A stretch of 64,000 nucleotides of DNA, from the NCBI RefSeq assembly GCF_000429185.2, contig NZ_AUBJ02000001.1, forward strand, positions 2,046,001-2,110,000. Reading direction: 5' to 3'. Position 1 is the stretch's first letter; every line of letters begins with the position of its first letter. The position numbers and the translations under genes are program-made. Under the pieces are notes generated by a model. It saw nothing but the letters and a program-made list of their open reading frames with translations, did not search any database and was not told the DNA's origin. Positions 17,461-27,013 of the stretch are shown in pieces. This DNA is from Actinoalloteichus caeruleus DSM 43889 (GTDB lineage: Bacteria > Actinomycetota > Actinomycetes > Mycobacteriales > Pseudonocardiaceae).

Positions 17461-18954
17461 ATGACGGGTGGCTCGGACTTCCTCCAGCTCGACGGAAGCC
17501 GGGTCCGCCGGGGCGAACGCACCACCTGGCTCGCCGCCAGGCTGCGGGCCGCGATCGCCGACGGCACGCTGCCGTTGGGGGCCCGGTTACCGGCGACCAG
17601 GGTGCTCGCCGTCGAGCTGGGATTCTCCCGGGGCACCGTGTCCGAGGCATACCGCCGGCTGGCCGACGAGGGTCTGATCGAGGCCCGCGCCGGGGCGGGC
17701 AGCACGGTGGCCGCCCGGCCCGGTGGTCCACCGCCGGCCGCCGCTGGCCGTGCCGGTTCGTCCCGTGCCATCACCACGCCCACCGGGTCCCCCGTCGAAA
17801 CGGGCGGCGGCCCCGGCGGGCCCTCCGTCATCGACCTGGCCGCCGGACTCCCCGACCTCGCCTCGTTCCCCCGCGCCGCCTGGCTGCGCGCCGAACGGTC
17901 GGTGCTCGCCACCGCCTCGGCCCGGCAGCTCGGCTACGGCCCCCCGCAGGGGGTGCCGGAACTGCGGGAACAGCTGGCCGCGTGGCTGGGCCGGTCGCGG
18001 GGCGTGGTCGCCGCCCCGGACCGCATCGTGGTCACCTCGGGTGTGTCCGGGGCGCTCAGCCTGCTGGCCCAGGTCCTGCGGGATCGCGGTGTGGACGCGG
18101 TCGCGCTGGAGGACCCGGGCGCGGAGGGCAACCGGACGGTGTTGGGGCAGTGGCTGCCCAGGCTGCCACCCGTCGCGGTCGACGAGCACGGGCTGGACAC
18201 CGCCGCCCTGGCCCGGTCGGGGGCGGGCGCGGTGCTGGTGACCCCCGCCCACCAGTACCCGACGGGGGTGGTGCTCTCCCCGGCACGCCGGCGTTCCCTG
18301 CTGGCGTGGGCGGCCTCGCGGGACGGGCTGGTGATCGAGGACGACTACGACGCCGAGTACCGCTACGACCGGGCCCCGGTCCGCGCGGTCCAGCCGCTGT
18401 CCCCCCAGACCGTCGCCTACACGGCGAGCGTGTCCAAGACCCTGGCGCCGGGTCTGCGGCTGGGGTGGCTCGTGCCCCCCGACCACCTGCGCGAACCGCT
18501 GGTCAGGCTCCGCTGGGCCAGCGACCTGGGTTCGCCGGTCCTCCCCCAGCTGACCCTGGCGCGGCTGCTCGCCGAGGGGGTCCTCGAACGGCACCTGCGG
18601 GCGATGCGGGCCCGGCACCGGGCGCGCCGTGACGCGGTGGTCGCGGCGCTGCGCCGGTGGTTGCCGGACTGCCCGGTGCTCGGGGTCGCGGCGGGGCTGC
18701 ACGTGCTGGTCCTGCTCCCGACCGGCCAGGACGACGCGGAGATCGCCGGCCGCGCCCGGGCGCACGGCGTCCTGGTGCGGCCGTTGAGCCGGCACCGGGT
18801 CGCGCCGGGGCGGCCGGGGCTGGTGGTCAACTACGCGGGTCACCACCCGGAACGTTTGGACGCCGCGGTCGGGGTGCTGGCCCGGGTGATCGACCGGAGC
18901 CGGCGGCGCCCGGCGGGCCCGAGGATCGCCGTGCGCCGCCCTCCCCCGCCCTGA
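17461..18954 (+). CDS. MocR-type GntR/aminotransferase fusion regulator
   Basis: This 497-residue fusion has an N-terminal GntR winged HTH (residues 25-80: RLRAAIADGTLPLGARLPATRVLA with GFSRGTVSEAYRRLADEGLI). A C-terminal type I aminotransferase fold follows, with the PLP Lys in ASVSKTLAPGLRLGW and the Asp in IEDDYDAEYRYD. MocR proteins sense PLP or amino-type ligands. The gene starts at ATG 17461 with a TAGATT-like -10 about 8 bp upstream and no ribosome site, suggesting a leaderless transcript. It is divergent from the EamA exporter, 65 bp away. Confidence 0.92.
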   Translation: MTGGSDFLQLDGSRVRRGERTTWLAARLRAAIADGTLPLGARLPATRVLAVELGFSRGTVSEAYRRLADEGLIEARAGAGSTVAARPGGPPPAAAGRAGSSRAITTPTGSPVETGGGPGGPSVIDLAAGLPDLASFPRAAWLRAERSVLATASARQLGYGPPQGVPELREQLAAWLGRSRGVVAAPDRIVVTSGVSGALSLLAQVLRDRGVDAVALEDPGAEGNRTVLGQWLPRLPPVAVDEHGLDTAALARSGAGAVLVTPAHQYPTGVVLSPARRRSLLAWAASRDGLVIEDDYDAEYRYDRAPVRAVQPLSPQTVAYTASVSKTLAPGLRLGWLVPPDHLREPLVRLRWASDLGSPVLPQLTLARLLAEGVLERHLRAMRARHRARRDAVVAALRRWLPDCPVLGVAAGLHVLVLLPTGQDDAEIAGRARAHGVLVRPLSRHRVAPGRPGLVVNYAGHHPERLDAAVGVLARVIDRSRRRPAGPRIAVRRPPPP

Positions 18955-19121
18955 GCAGCGAGGACACCGCAGGCCGCCCGCGCCCGGAACAACGGGAGCG
19001 GCGGTCCCGCCCGAGTTCGCGCTGTCAAGTTCCAGCTGGGTGCGACGGCCTCGGGTCACTCGCACCGGTCACGGTGGTGTCGCGGGGGCTGCTCGGCCAT
19101 CAGGGTGTCCTGCCCTGCTCC

Positions 19122-21191
19122 CTACCTCCGGCGCGCGGACCCGTCCGTTCGGGACTGCCGCACGGCGGTGCGGAGCTCCGCCGCCAGATAACCCCGCACC
19201 TGCCGTACGCCGCCCTTCGGGTCCGCAACCCGGTCGCGGACCGGGCGGCAGCCGAGTTCGGCCAGGGTTCGCGCGAACCGCTTCGGGTCGACATCACCCA
19301 GGGCTGCCACGAGTTCGGCGGTCGGGACGAACTCCCGCCCTCCCTCACCGAGCTCGTCGCCCAGGTGGGCTACCACTGAGGCGAGCGGCTCGGGCAGTCC
19401 TTCCGGAGTCCACTCGCCCACCCGGGCGGGTTTCCTGGCTTCCGGGACCGCCGCCTCGGCGCACGCGGCGGACAGCGGGGGATCGGGGTCGTGGCCGGCC
19501 GCGTACCCCGTGAGTCGGCCCGCGTGACCGCGAAGTTGCCTTCCCCGCGCGCAGATCGTTCGCCAGTCCTCGTTGGGCAGGTAGTAGGTCCGCACCGTCA
19601 GGGCCAGCACCTCGCCGCCCTGGCTGATCTCACCGTCCGGTCGGAGGATGCCCACGCCCTTGTGCGCTGCGAGCAGTCGACTGCTGTCGTAGCCCCGGGT
19701 GTTCATCTGCTCGCCCAGAACCATGTTGGAGTCCCGCCAGTCCATGACTCGCAGTGCGAACCGGGAGCCGAGGACGGCGCGCAGTCCCGAGGGGATGGTC
19801 CTGGAGTCGGGCCGCTGCGTGGCCAGGATGAGCACGATCCCAGCTGCGGGTCCTTTCTTGGCCAGCCAGGTGAGCAGTTCTCCCACGTATTCCCCGGTGG
19901 TCAGCTTCCTGCCCTCCACCGTGATCGACGTCCGGTTCTCCAGAGGCACCTGTACCTCGTCGACCACCAGCACCGTGACCGGCATGTTCAGTGCGTCATC
20001 GCGGGAGATCGCCGGGGTGAGCTTGGATTCCGGGCAGGTCGTGTCGTCGAGTGTCCGCATCCGCCGGTAGCGGCCCTGGACCTCGCTGATCAGTTCGATG
20101 AGCCAGCCGAGCAACGCGAAGACGTCGTCGGTGTCGTCACCGGCGAGGAACCGGTGCGCGACCTGGCCGGCCGCGTCCCAGTCCTTCCCCGCCTTGAAGT
20201 CGGCGACGTAGAGGCGGGCGTGCGGATCGAGGACCGCGCCGGCGACGGCGAGCCGGGCGGCGAAGGTCTTGCCCTGGCGCGGGATCGCTCCGATCAGCAG
20301 GGACGTCCACACCAACGGTAGATCCACGCGGCTGCCCTGGGGGTCCCGGCCGAAGGGCACCGGTCGCCACACGTCCCACTGTTCCGCGTCGACCAGGGGC
20401 GTGCGGGTCGGTGGTGTGGAGTAGGGGTCCCGGTCGGCCACCCACAGCGCCACGCGCCCGGCATGCCCTCCGCGCCCTCGGACGCGGTTCACGATCAGCT
20501 GGACCTCGTCGACCGCGAGCGCCGAGGCCAGTGCCTCCCGGTTCTTCACCACGTCGGCGGCTTTGCGGGTCGCGGGTAGGTCCACGGTGATGGTCCAGCC
20601 CTCACCGGCTCGGGTCGCTCGTTCGACCAGGCGAAGGGTCTCGTCATTGCCGAGCAGTTTGGCGTCGCGGAACGCGTCCACCAGCACCTGCGGGTCCAAG
20701 CTCCACCGCAGGATCCGGGGGCCGGCCAGAACCGTCCTCCTACCGGGCAGTCCCCCGCCACGCCGACCCAACGCCGCCAGTGCGACGGCCCCGACGGCGC
20801 CCACGCACCACGGCCCGGACGGCCCGTGGACCGCGTGGAGGACGGCGAGCGCCAACCCAGCCCCGGCGATGACGCCGAGGGTCACCTTCCACCGGAAGAA
20901 ACTCAGGGCGCGGATCTCGGTGAACTTGTCGGCAAACTTCCCGGCGTCCCGTGCCGCGTCGGCGTAGTCCCGCACCCGCACCCACCGGCGCCACGACCGG
21001 TAGGCGGTGACCAGGCCGCGCAGTACCGCGCCGAGGAAACGGGCCGGGGACCGGAGGATCTCGGCGGTCCCGTCGCGCAGGAGTCGCCGTGCCCGCGTGG
21101 TTGGCCTCAGCGGGAGTGGGACCACCGCTGATCGCGACCGCCACTTGGTCAGTCGTGCTCCGAGTCCCTCGGGCGTCATCCGCTGGCTCAT
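19122..21191 (-). CDS. FtsK/SpoIIIE-type DNA translocase of an integrative element
   Basis: This 689-residue protein has N-terminal hydrophobic segments near residues 95-140 (KVTLGVIAGAGLALAVLHAV and WCVGAVGAVALAALG). A motor domain follows with Walker A GAIPRQGKTFAARL and Walker B VTVLVVDEVQ, then LILATQRPDSRTIPSGLRA. The last 100 residues resemble a winged-helix region. It matches the TraB/FtsK-like ATPases that move double-stranded DNA between mycelia in actinomycete integrative conjugative elements and plasmids, rather than the chromosomal FtsK. It overlaps the upstream membrane-protein gene by four bases (ATGA). No replication initiator or integrase follows it, unlike complete elements. 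Confidence 0.85.
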   Translation of the reverse strand: MSQRMTPEGLGARLTKWRSRSAVVPLPLRPTTRARRLLRDGTAEILRSPARFLGAVLRGLVTAYRSWRRWVRVRDYADAARDAGKFADKFTEIRALSFFRWKVTLGVIAGAGLALAVLHAVHGPSGPWCVGAVGAVALAALGRRGGGLPGRRTVLAGPRILRWSLDPQVLVDAFRDAKLLGNDETLRLVERATRAGEGWTITVDLPATRKAADVVKNREALASALAVDEVQLIVNRVRGRGGHAGRVALWVADRDPYSTPPTRTPLVDAEQWDVWRPVPFGRDPQGSRVDLPLVWTSLLIGAIPRQGKTFAARLAVAGAVLDPHARLYVADFKAGKDWDAAGQVAHRFLAGDDTDDVFALLGWLIELISEVQGRYRRMRTLDDTTCPESKLTPAISRDDALNMPVTVLVVDEVQVPLENRTSITVEGRKLTTGEYVGELLTWLAKKGPAAGIVLILATQRPDSRTIPSGLRAVLGSRFALRVMDWRDSNMVLGEQMNTRGYDSSRLLAAHKGVGILRPDGEISQGGEVLALTVRTYYLPNEDWRTICARGRQLRGHAGRLTGYAAGHDPDPPLSAACAEAAVPEARKPARVGEWTPEGLPEPLASVVAHLGDELGEGGREFVPTAELVAALGDVDPKRFARTLAELGCRPVRDRVADPKGGVRQVRGYLAAELRTAVRQSRTDGSARRR

Positions 21192-21514
21192 GATCCGTTC
21201 CGTCCCCGCCTTTCTCCACTCGGGATCACCAGGAGAGCCCTGGTCAGGGTGTGGGCGGTGATCAGGGCGGGGAGTAGCAGCGTGGCGAGCTGGCCCCAGG
21301 GGTTGGCGACGTGGGTGAGCAGGAGCCACTGCGCGGTGGTGATGAGGGTGGCGTTGGTCAGCACTCGGCTCGTGACCGACACGACCCGGGTCTCGGTCCG
21401 GTTCGCGGCGGTGCGCCGTCCCCGGCGAGCTCCCGCCCGCCACACCAGGACGAGGACGAGGAGGACGAGCGCGCCGCCGAGGACGACGGAGGAAGGGGCG
21501 CCGTTGGGGGTCAT
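21188..21514 (-). CDS. Small membrane protein of the FtsK element operon
   Basis: This 108-residue protein has one N-terminal transmembrane helix (VVLGGALVLLVLVLVW), a basic stretch and a hydrophobic C-terminal half (LLPALITAHTLTRALLV), ending in a basic tail. It is overlapped on both sides by ATGA junctions with the WhiB-like gene and the FtsK gene, so it belongs to the same transfer operon. No family is recognised. A role as membrane partner of the translocase is plausible but unproven. Confidence 0.65.
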   Translation of the reverse strand: MTPNGAPSSVVLGGALVLLVLVLVWRAGARRGRRTAANRTETRVVSVTSRVLTNATLITTAQWLLLTHVANPWGQLATLLLPALITAHTLTRALLVIPSGERRGRNGS

Positions 21515-21849
21515 CGTCGTTCTCCCTGGCTGTCGTCGGGGTCCTGCGTCGACCACGCCCGGTGCAGGTGGCGGATGTCGTCCTCGGTGAGCCCGCCCCA
21601 CACCCCGACCACGTCGGGGCTGGCGGAGCGGAGTTCGAGTTCCAGGCACGGGTCAGCGACGGGGCAGCCCGCGCACAGGTGGGCCGCGTGGTCCCGTTCG
21701 GTGAGACCGTGCGGTGGCTCCGCGGGGCTGCCCTGGGCACAGGCGCCGTCGCGGCGGACGAGCTCGGCGAGCAGGTTGGTGGGGACCCGGCGCAACCGGG
21801 TCAGCCGGCGGGAGGTCGCCGCGAGGTCCGGTGTGGGCTCGGTGCTCAT
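21511..21849 (-). CDS. WhiB-like iron-sulfur protein
   Basis: This 112-residue protein has the four-cysteine WhiB pattern. Cys37 (DGACAQG) is followed by a CxxC-x5-C cluster (LCAGCPVADPC), then the hallmark GVWGGLTEDD turn. WhiB-like proteins bind a [4Fe-4S] cluster and act with sigma factors as transcription regulators. Element-borne copies like this one are known on actinomycete plasmids and phages. It starts inside the stop of the excisionase-like gene and ends inside the start of the membrane-protein gene. Confidence 0.85.
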   Translation of the reverse strand: MSTEPTPDLAATSRRLTRLRRVPTNLLAELVRRDGACAQGSPAEPPHGLTERDHAAHLCAGCPVADPCLELELRSASPDVVGVWGGLTEDDIRHLHRAWSTQDPDDSQGERR

Positions 21850-22055
21850 CGGGCATCACCACCCGTCCGGCGAGTGGACAGCGGGCCGCGGAGCTCGGCG
21901 GTGGTGACGGCCGGGTGGGTGCGGCGCAGCAGGACGCGGATCACGCCAGGTCGCACCGCCCGGCGGACGGTTCTTTCCGGGACTCCGAGAATCCGGGCGG
22001 CCTGGCGCGGGGAATGGAATTCGGGACGTGCGAAGTCAGGGCGGGATGGGGGCAT
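21846..22055 (-). CDS. Excisionase-like / MerR-type small HTH protein
   Basis: This 69-residue basic protein has a helix-turn-helix SPRQAARILGVPERTVRRAVRPGVI (residues 15-39), with features of excisionases and small MerR-like DNA binders. It is the first gene of the four-gene overlapping element operon, divergent from the XRE regulator. It could be an excisionase (directionality factor) or a transfer-operon regulator; no integrase is present to decide between these. Confidence 0.6.
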   Translation of the reverse strand: MPPSRPDFARPEFHSPRQAARILGVPERTVRRAVRPGVIRVLLRRTHPAVTTAELRGPLSTRRTGGDAR

Positions 22056-22221
22056 GGCGGTGGTCCCTTCACAACAGAATTGTCGATTTCAGCAGCATGT
22101 TGCTGAAATCAGCGCACCAATGGACGGGGTGAGCGACGCGGGGCCATGAACCGCGATCAGGTCCCGCGACTAATGCGCTCAGCGGCTACTGTCTGCGCCG
22201 AGGCGGAGCGCGGAGGTATGC

Positions 22222-22611
22222 GTGTCGGACGACTGGGCAGCGGTCGCCAGAGTCATCAACGAGCGGGTGAACCAACTCGGGTGGCGACAGCGGGAACTCG
22301 CGGAACGGTCGCAGGTCTCGCAGGCGATCGTGCGGGAGATCCAGCACCACACCGTGGAGCGCCGGCGGAGCGCGCGCACGCTCGAAGCCCTCTCCACCAC
22401 CCTGGGACTGCACCCGCAGCACCTCCAGGCCGTGTTGGAGGGCAGCACTCCCCCCGAGCCAGGCGAGGCGGTACCGATGCCCGCTGAGGAGGACCGGCTC
22501 GCGGCCCGGCTGGCCGCCGTGGAGGAACGACTCGTCGACATCACCGAACGGCTGGACGCCATCAGCGCGGACCTGGCCGACGTCGCTCACCACGTGCGTG
22601 CCCGGCAGTGA
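22222..22611 (+). CDS. XRE family HTH regulator with C-terminal coiled coil
   Basis: This 129-residue protein starts at GTG 22222 behind GGAGG. Residues 10-70 form a Cro/C1-type HTH (QRELAERSQVSQAIVREIQ). Residues 90-125 are a heptad-rich helix (RLAAVEERLVDITERLDAI), probably a coiled coil for oligomerisation. It is divergent from the element operon, which it may repress in the manner of Kor-type regulators. Confidence 0.8.
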   Translation: MSDDWAAVARVINERVNQLGWRQRELAERSQVSQAIVREIQHHTVERRRSARTLEALSTTLGLHPQHLQAVLEGSTPPEPGEAVPMPAEEDRLAARLAAVEERLVDITERLDAISADLADVAHHVRARQ

Positions 22612-23718
22612 GGCGAGGACCAGTCCGGTGTGGTGCGTGGCGTCGCGCATACCCAGAATTCAAGGCCCACCAGCGCGGGCATCCCATGAACCGGAACTGC
22701 GGAAACACTGCGGAAACACCGCACATGACCTGTTCCCGATGACTCCCGAGAACTCGGCGGAGAATTCATGCACCCCGCGATCAGCAGTTCGGCGAGAACC
22801 GCTCCACGAAGCACAGCCCACACGGCTTCGTAGCCCGACATCCGCCACCTCCGCACCAGTAAGTGGATGCCGGCGGCCGGTCCCCCGAGGAGGAAGCTCC
22901 GCCTGTGCGCGGACGAGGACCGACCACCAGCCGACCCACGTCCAGGCCTCCTACGTGCTCCGGAAGTGGGTCTCACGACGCGAGTTCGCGTCACCAGCAC
23001 TGAACAACGTGAGGACGGATGTGAGCACGTGAGTGAGTAGCGGAATCACAAATGACTCCCGCCCCGGCGAATGCTTGGCACCACGCATGACCACCAGCCT
23101 GCTGCGCTGAGCGCGACTTCCCTCAGGGCGGGCATACGGAGCCCTGCTCTGACACTGTTCCTGCCGTCGTCCTCGCTGCTCACGTGGAGAGTTGGCGCAT
23201 GGAGACATCGCCCGGATCCGATGCGACTGGATGATCTTGGGCGTTCGCTGGTCGTGACTCTCGCCGCTCCCGAGTACTCGGAGGGGACGTCCTACCCTGA
23301 TCCTTGGCCTCGACGAAACCCGGCCCGCGAGGATGCGAGGGGAGCGGGACCCGTGACATCCTCCGCATTCGTTTCGGCACACCCCACGGCCCGGTCTGGC
23401 AGCCCGAAGGTGCCGCGGTGACAGCTTCGAGCCGCGAATCGGAGATCCTCCGTGGGAGAACACCCCACTCCGGCAGTCACCCGGCGGCGGGGCAGTGCTT
23501 CGACACGCCCCCGCGAACCCGGGTGGCCGGGCGACGCCACCCTTCCCCGACTGACGCTCACAAGGCCGATTCGGGCCCGGGACCGTCGGCGGTCGCCCTC
23601 CGCTCTTGTGCGGGTACCCAACGCGACCTTTACTTGCCCTACGCCGACGGCCGACGTGCTCCCGCTCCGCGCGGGGCGGGAGCACCACCAGCGGCCGCAC
23701 CGAGAGCGAGGAGGACGG
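22612..23718. other. 1.1-kb gap, no gene recognised
   Basis: Several open frames cross this stretch but all are Arg/Pro/Ser-rich with poor third-position bias and no ribosome sites. Base composition is somewhat less GC-rich than the rest. It probably marks the degraded edge of the mobile element. I found no attachment repeat longer than 9 bp (TGACTCCCG at about 22739 and 23052) and no tRNA. Confidence 0.4.
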
Positions 23719-25029
23719 ATGCCGACCGTGCGCCGAACCTTGGCCGCCATCACGGGAACCCTCATGCTGGGCACCTTCGGGGTACTGCCCACCGCGACGG
23801 CGGCGCCACCGCCGTCCACGGCGGACACCGCCCGGGACGCGCCTCGGCAGGAGCCGGCCGAGCGGTGCAGCACGCGTCCCCAGGACAACCCGGTCGACGC
23901 GTTCACCGACTACGAGGAGCTGCTGGTCGAACTCGACCGGATCGAGGCGGAGAGCCGGGGACGCGTCCAGGTCGACCAGATCGGCACCTCCAACCGTGGT
24001 CGTCTCATCCAGGCCGCGCGGGTCGGTGACGGTGACACGGTGGTGCTGCTGACCAGCGAGATCCACGGGAACGAGAAGACGGGCACCGACGCGATCCTGT
24101 GGCTGTTGGACCACCTGGGCCGGTCCAACTCCCGCTTCGCCCAGGAGGTCCGCTCGGAGCTCACGGTGGTCGCCGTGCCGAAGATGAACCCGGACGCGGC
24201 GGAGCTGAACCGGCGGGGCAACGACATGACCTGGGACGAGGTCGTGGACCTGCACCCGCAGCTGGCCGGGGCCGAGCCGGCGTGGAACTACATCACCAAC
24301 GTCCGGCAGGGCCACGACTACGGGCCGCGTCCCGGGTTCGACATCAACCGGGACTACAACCCGGACCTGTCCTACGTGCCCGACGCCGCCGACCTCCCCG
24401 GGAACTCGGCGCGGCCCGGCTGGTTCCTGAGCCCGGAGACGCAGGCGGTGCGGGACCTCTACGTGGACCTCACGGAGGAGTTCGGCACGGTCGACACCTA
24501 CGTGGACATCCACCACCAGGGCCCCTGCTACGTCATGCCGGGCACCGACGACTACGTGACGTTGAGCCTGTCGGGCAAGTTCGTCGCTGACCCGAACACC
24601 GAGGAGGGCGCCCGGTACGCCGAGTACGCCGACCGGTACGACCTCGACTACGCCAAGCAGCTGAACGTGGCCGCCTACGACGCGTTGCGGGACGCCTCGG
24701 CGCACCGGCCGGAGTTCGCCCACGTCTCCCTCTACCCCCAGGACGTGGACCTGCCTGGTACGGGTCTGGGTTCGTTCGCCCTCAACGGCAGCGGATCGGT
24801 GTTGTTCGAGGTGCGGGGGCAGAGCCAGGACCTCGGTGAGCGGCACCGCGTGATGCTCACGCAGGCGGTGTACGTCGGGGTGGAGGGCATCCTGCGGGGC
24901 GTGGCCAGCGGCCAGGTGCGGGATCTGGACCCGGCCGACTACGACGCGATCCCGCCCCGGGGTCCGGTGGTGACCACGGACCAGTCGCGCACGCTGGCGG
25001 ACCCGCTGCTCGACGTGTTGGAGCGGTGA
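23719..25029 (+). CDS. Secreted zinc carboxypeptidase, M14 family
   Basis: This 436-residue protein starts behind GAGGAGG. It has a signal peptide (residues 1-30: MPTVRRTLAAITGTLMLG..., cut near ATAA). The zinc ligands are HxxE in SEIHGNEKTG and the third His in YVDIHHQGP, and the catalytic Glu is in VLFEVRGQS. This is the M14 peptidase fold, exported, removing C-terminal residues from peptides. Cys residues (RCSTRP, GPCYV) may form a disulfide. It ends in a strong hairpin and stands alone. Confidence 0.9.
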   Translation: MPTVRRTLAAITGTLMLGTFGVLPTATAAPPPSTADTARDAPRQEPAERCSTRPQDNPVDAFTDYEELLVELDRIEAESRGRVQVDQIGTSNRGRLIQAARVGDGDTVVLLTSEIHGNEKTGTDAILWLLDHLGRSNSRFAQEVRSELTVVAVPKMNPDAAELNRRGNDMTWDEVVDLHPQLAGAEPAWNYITNVRQGHDYGPRPGFDINRDYNPDLSYVPDAADLPGNSARPGWFLSPETQAVRDLYVDLTEEFGTVDTYVDIHHQGPCYVMPGTDDYVTLSLSGKFVADPNTEEGARYAEYADRYDLDYAKQLNVAAYDALRDASAHRPEFAHVSLYPQDVDLPGTGLGSFALNGSGSVLFEVRGQSQDLGERHRVMLTQAVYVGVEGILRGVASGQVRDLDPADYDAIPPRGPVVTTDQSRTLADPLLDVLER

Positions 25030-25063
25030 TCGGGACGCGACGGGTGGGTTGACCGCTCGCGAG

Positions 25064-25095
25064 GGGAGCCCCTGACCGCTGGGTCGGGGGCTCCC
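25064..25095. terminator. Terminator between converging carboxypeptidase and ArsR genes
   Basis: The arms GGGAGCCCC (25064-25072) and GGGGCTCCC (25087-25095) pair perfectly with a 14-nt loop that can extend the stem. Confidence 0.65.
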
Positions 25096-25174
25096 GGTCG
25101 TCGTGGCGTACGGGCGGCGCCGCCGGCCCCTCGGGTCGGTGTCGGGGGTGCCCTGGCTCGCTGGGTGCGGCGGG

Positions 25175-25561
25175 TCAGGAGGTGGGATCGGGGTTCTGGT
25201 GGTGTTCGCCGGTGACGGGGTCCTGCCGCAGGCCGAGCCGGAGGTGTTCGATGTGGTAGACGGCCTCGTCGAGGAGCATGGCGACGTGGCTGTCGTAGAG
25301 GCTGTAGACGATGCTGCGGCCGTGGCGGGTGCCGGTGACGAGCCCGAGGTTGCGCAGTAGCCGGAGTTGGTGGGAGACCGCCGAGGTCTCCATGCCGACG
25401 GCCTCGGCGAGTTCGGCCACCGGGCAGGGGCTCTCCCGCAGCCGGGTGAGGATGAGCAGCCGGCTCGGGGTGGCCAGCGCCTGGAGGGTGGTGGCCACCG
25501 TCGCCGCGTCCTCGGGGGTGAGCCGGGCGGGCGGGGGGTGGTCGGGTCGGCGGTGGCCCAT
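25175..25561 (-). CDS. ArsR family transcriptional regulator
   Basis: This 128-residue winged-HTH protein shows LATPSRLLILTRLRESPCPVAELAEAVGMETSAVSHQLRLLRNLGLVTGTRHGRSIVYSLYD, a complete ArsR domain (quoted here only as a reading aid by its start LATPSRLLIL and end IVYSLYD). A Cys in the ESPCPV segment and the acidic/His C-terminus (GEHHQNPD) could bind metal. It is divergent from an MFS exporter, the usual ArsR-exporter arrangement; derepression by a metal or toxic ligand is likely. A candidate operator lies between the genes. Confidence 0.88.
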   Translation of the reverse strand: MGHRRPDHPPPARLTPEDAATVATTLQALATPSRLLILTRLRESPCPVAELAEAVGMETSAVSHQLRLLRNLGLVTGTRHGRSIVYSLYDSHVAMLLDEAVYHIEHLRLGLRQDPVTGEHHQNPDPTS

Positions 25562-25580
25562 GACGAGATCCTAGAGCACC

Positions 25581-25605
25581 ACATACTTGAAGAACTGTTC
25601 ATATG
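25581..25605. promoter_or_regulatory. Putative ArsR operator
   Basis: An AT-rich imperfect inverted repeat, ACATA-CTTGAA near the left end and TGTTCA-TATGT at the right, sits in the 78-bp ArsR/MFS divergent gap. This layout suits ArsR binding over both promoters. Confidence 0.5.
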
Positions 25606-25639
25606 TTCTAGTGTTGGTGATGGATGTCGGGAGGCCGTG

Positions 25640-26948
25640 ATGGGGATGTCGTCGTTGTTCGCGAACCGGGACTACCGCCACCTGTTCGGCGCGCAGGTGA
25701 CCGCGCTGCTCGGGACGGGGCTGGCCACGGTGGCGCTGGCCCTGTTGGCCTACGACCTCGCGGGCCCGCGCGCCGGCGCCGTCCTGGGCACGGCGCTGGC
25801 GATCAAGATGGTCGCCTATGTGACGGTGTCCTCGCTCGCCGGCGCCTACGCCGACCGGGTTCCTCGGCGCGCGATGCTGGTGGGGCTGGACCTGGTGCGG
25901 GCGGCGGTGGTGGTGGCGTTGCCGTTCGTCACCGAGGTCTGGCACGTGTACGTGCTGATCGCGGTGTTGCAGTCGGCGTCGGCGGCGTTCACGCCGACGT
26001 TCCAGTCGGCGTTGCCGGACATCCTGCCCGACGAGGGCGACTACACGCGGGCCTTGTCGGCCTCGCAGCTGGCGTCGAGCCTGGAGACGCTGCTGAGCCC
26101 GGTGGTGGCCGCGCTCGTGTTGACCGTCGTGGACTTCCCGTGGTTGTTCGCGGGCACCGCCGCCGGGTTCCTGGCCTCGGCGGCCCTGGTGGTCTCGGCG
26201 CGGGTTCCCCGGGCGCGGCCGAGTGGTCGGGTGCGGTTCGTCGAGCGGCTGGGGGCGGGGACGCGGATCTTCCTGGCGACGCCCCGACTGCGGGGGGTGT
26301 TGGGCCTGGATCTGGCGGTGGCCGGGGCGGGCGCGGTGGTCATGGTGAACACGGTCAACTACGCGCGGGACGAGTTGGGCCGGTCGGAGACGGAGGTGGC
26401 GGTTCTCCTGGCCGCCAACGGGGTGGGGACGATCCTGGTGGCGTTGGCGCTGCCCCGGGTGTTGGAGCGGGTCGCGGAGCGCGGGGTGATGCTGGCGGGC
26501 GCGGGGACGCTGTGCGCGGGTGTGGTCGGGGCTGTCGGTTTGTCGCTGGTGGACTCCGGTGCCTGGCGGTGGCCGGTGGCCCTGGGGTGTGGGCGGTGCT
26601 CGGCGCGGGGCTGGGCTGGTGTTGACGCCGGTGGGGCGGGTGTTGCGGCGGTCGTCGGGGCCCGGGGACCGGCCGGCGCTGTTCGCGGCGCAGTTCTCGC
26701 TGTCGCACGCCTGTTGGCTGCTGAGCTACCCGGTGGCGGGCTGGGTGGTCACCGCCGCCGGGTTCACCACGGGGTGGGTGCTGCTCGCCGCGCTCGCGGT
26801 CGCCGGAGCGGTGACCGCCGTGGTGGTGTGGCCGGCGGAACGACCGTCGGCCGTTCCGCCGGCGCCGATGCGGCGGAACGGTGGCACGCGTCTCGGCGCC
26901 CCCGGGCGGTCGGGCGAGGACGCGGCCGGCTCCCCCACCGGGCGGTGA
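25640..26948 (+). pseudogene. MFS exporter interrupted by two close frameshifts
   Basis: From ATG 25640 (GGGAGG upstream) the product begins MSSLFANRDYRHLFGAQV and shows the first nine or so helices of a 12-helix MFS drug-efflux protein, including the loop AYADRVPRRAML. The frame then changes twice within 45 bp, at the G-runs 26584-26587 and about 26607-26615. It continues as VLTPVGRVLRRSS to a hydrophobic end at 26948. Inserting one G at each run gives a single protein of about 436 residues, the normal length. The gene is divergent from ArsR and probably exports a toxic compound. It is broken only if the sequence is correct. Confidence 0.75.
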
Positions 26949-27013
26949 GGGACCCGGGCGCTGGAGGACGCCGTGCGGTCCCAGCTCCGCGTGCACGGCA
27001 CGCCCCCGGCGCC

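Noticed and set aside
19122-21191. Chromosomal cell-division FtsK
   Set aside because: Lacks the four N-terminal membrane helices and gamma-type end of division FtsK, and sits in an element-type operon with WhiB-like and excisionase-like genes.
22951-25602. Long minus-strand open frame under the carboxypeptidase gene
   Set aside because: Only its far end overlaps a real gene in another frame (ArsR); the rest mirrors the M14 peptidase codons.
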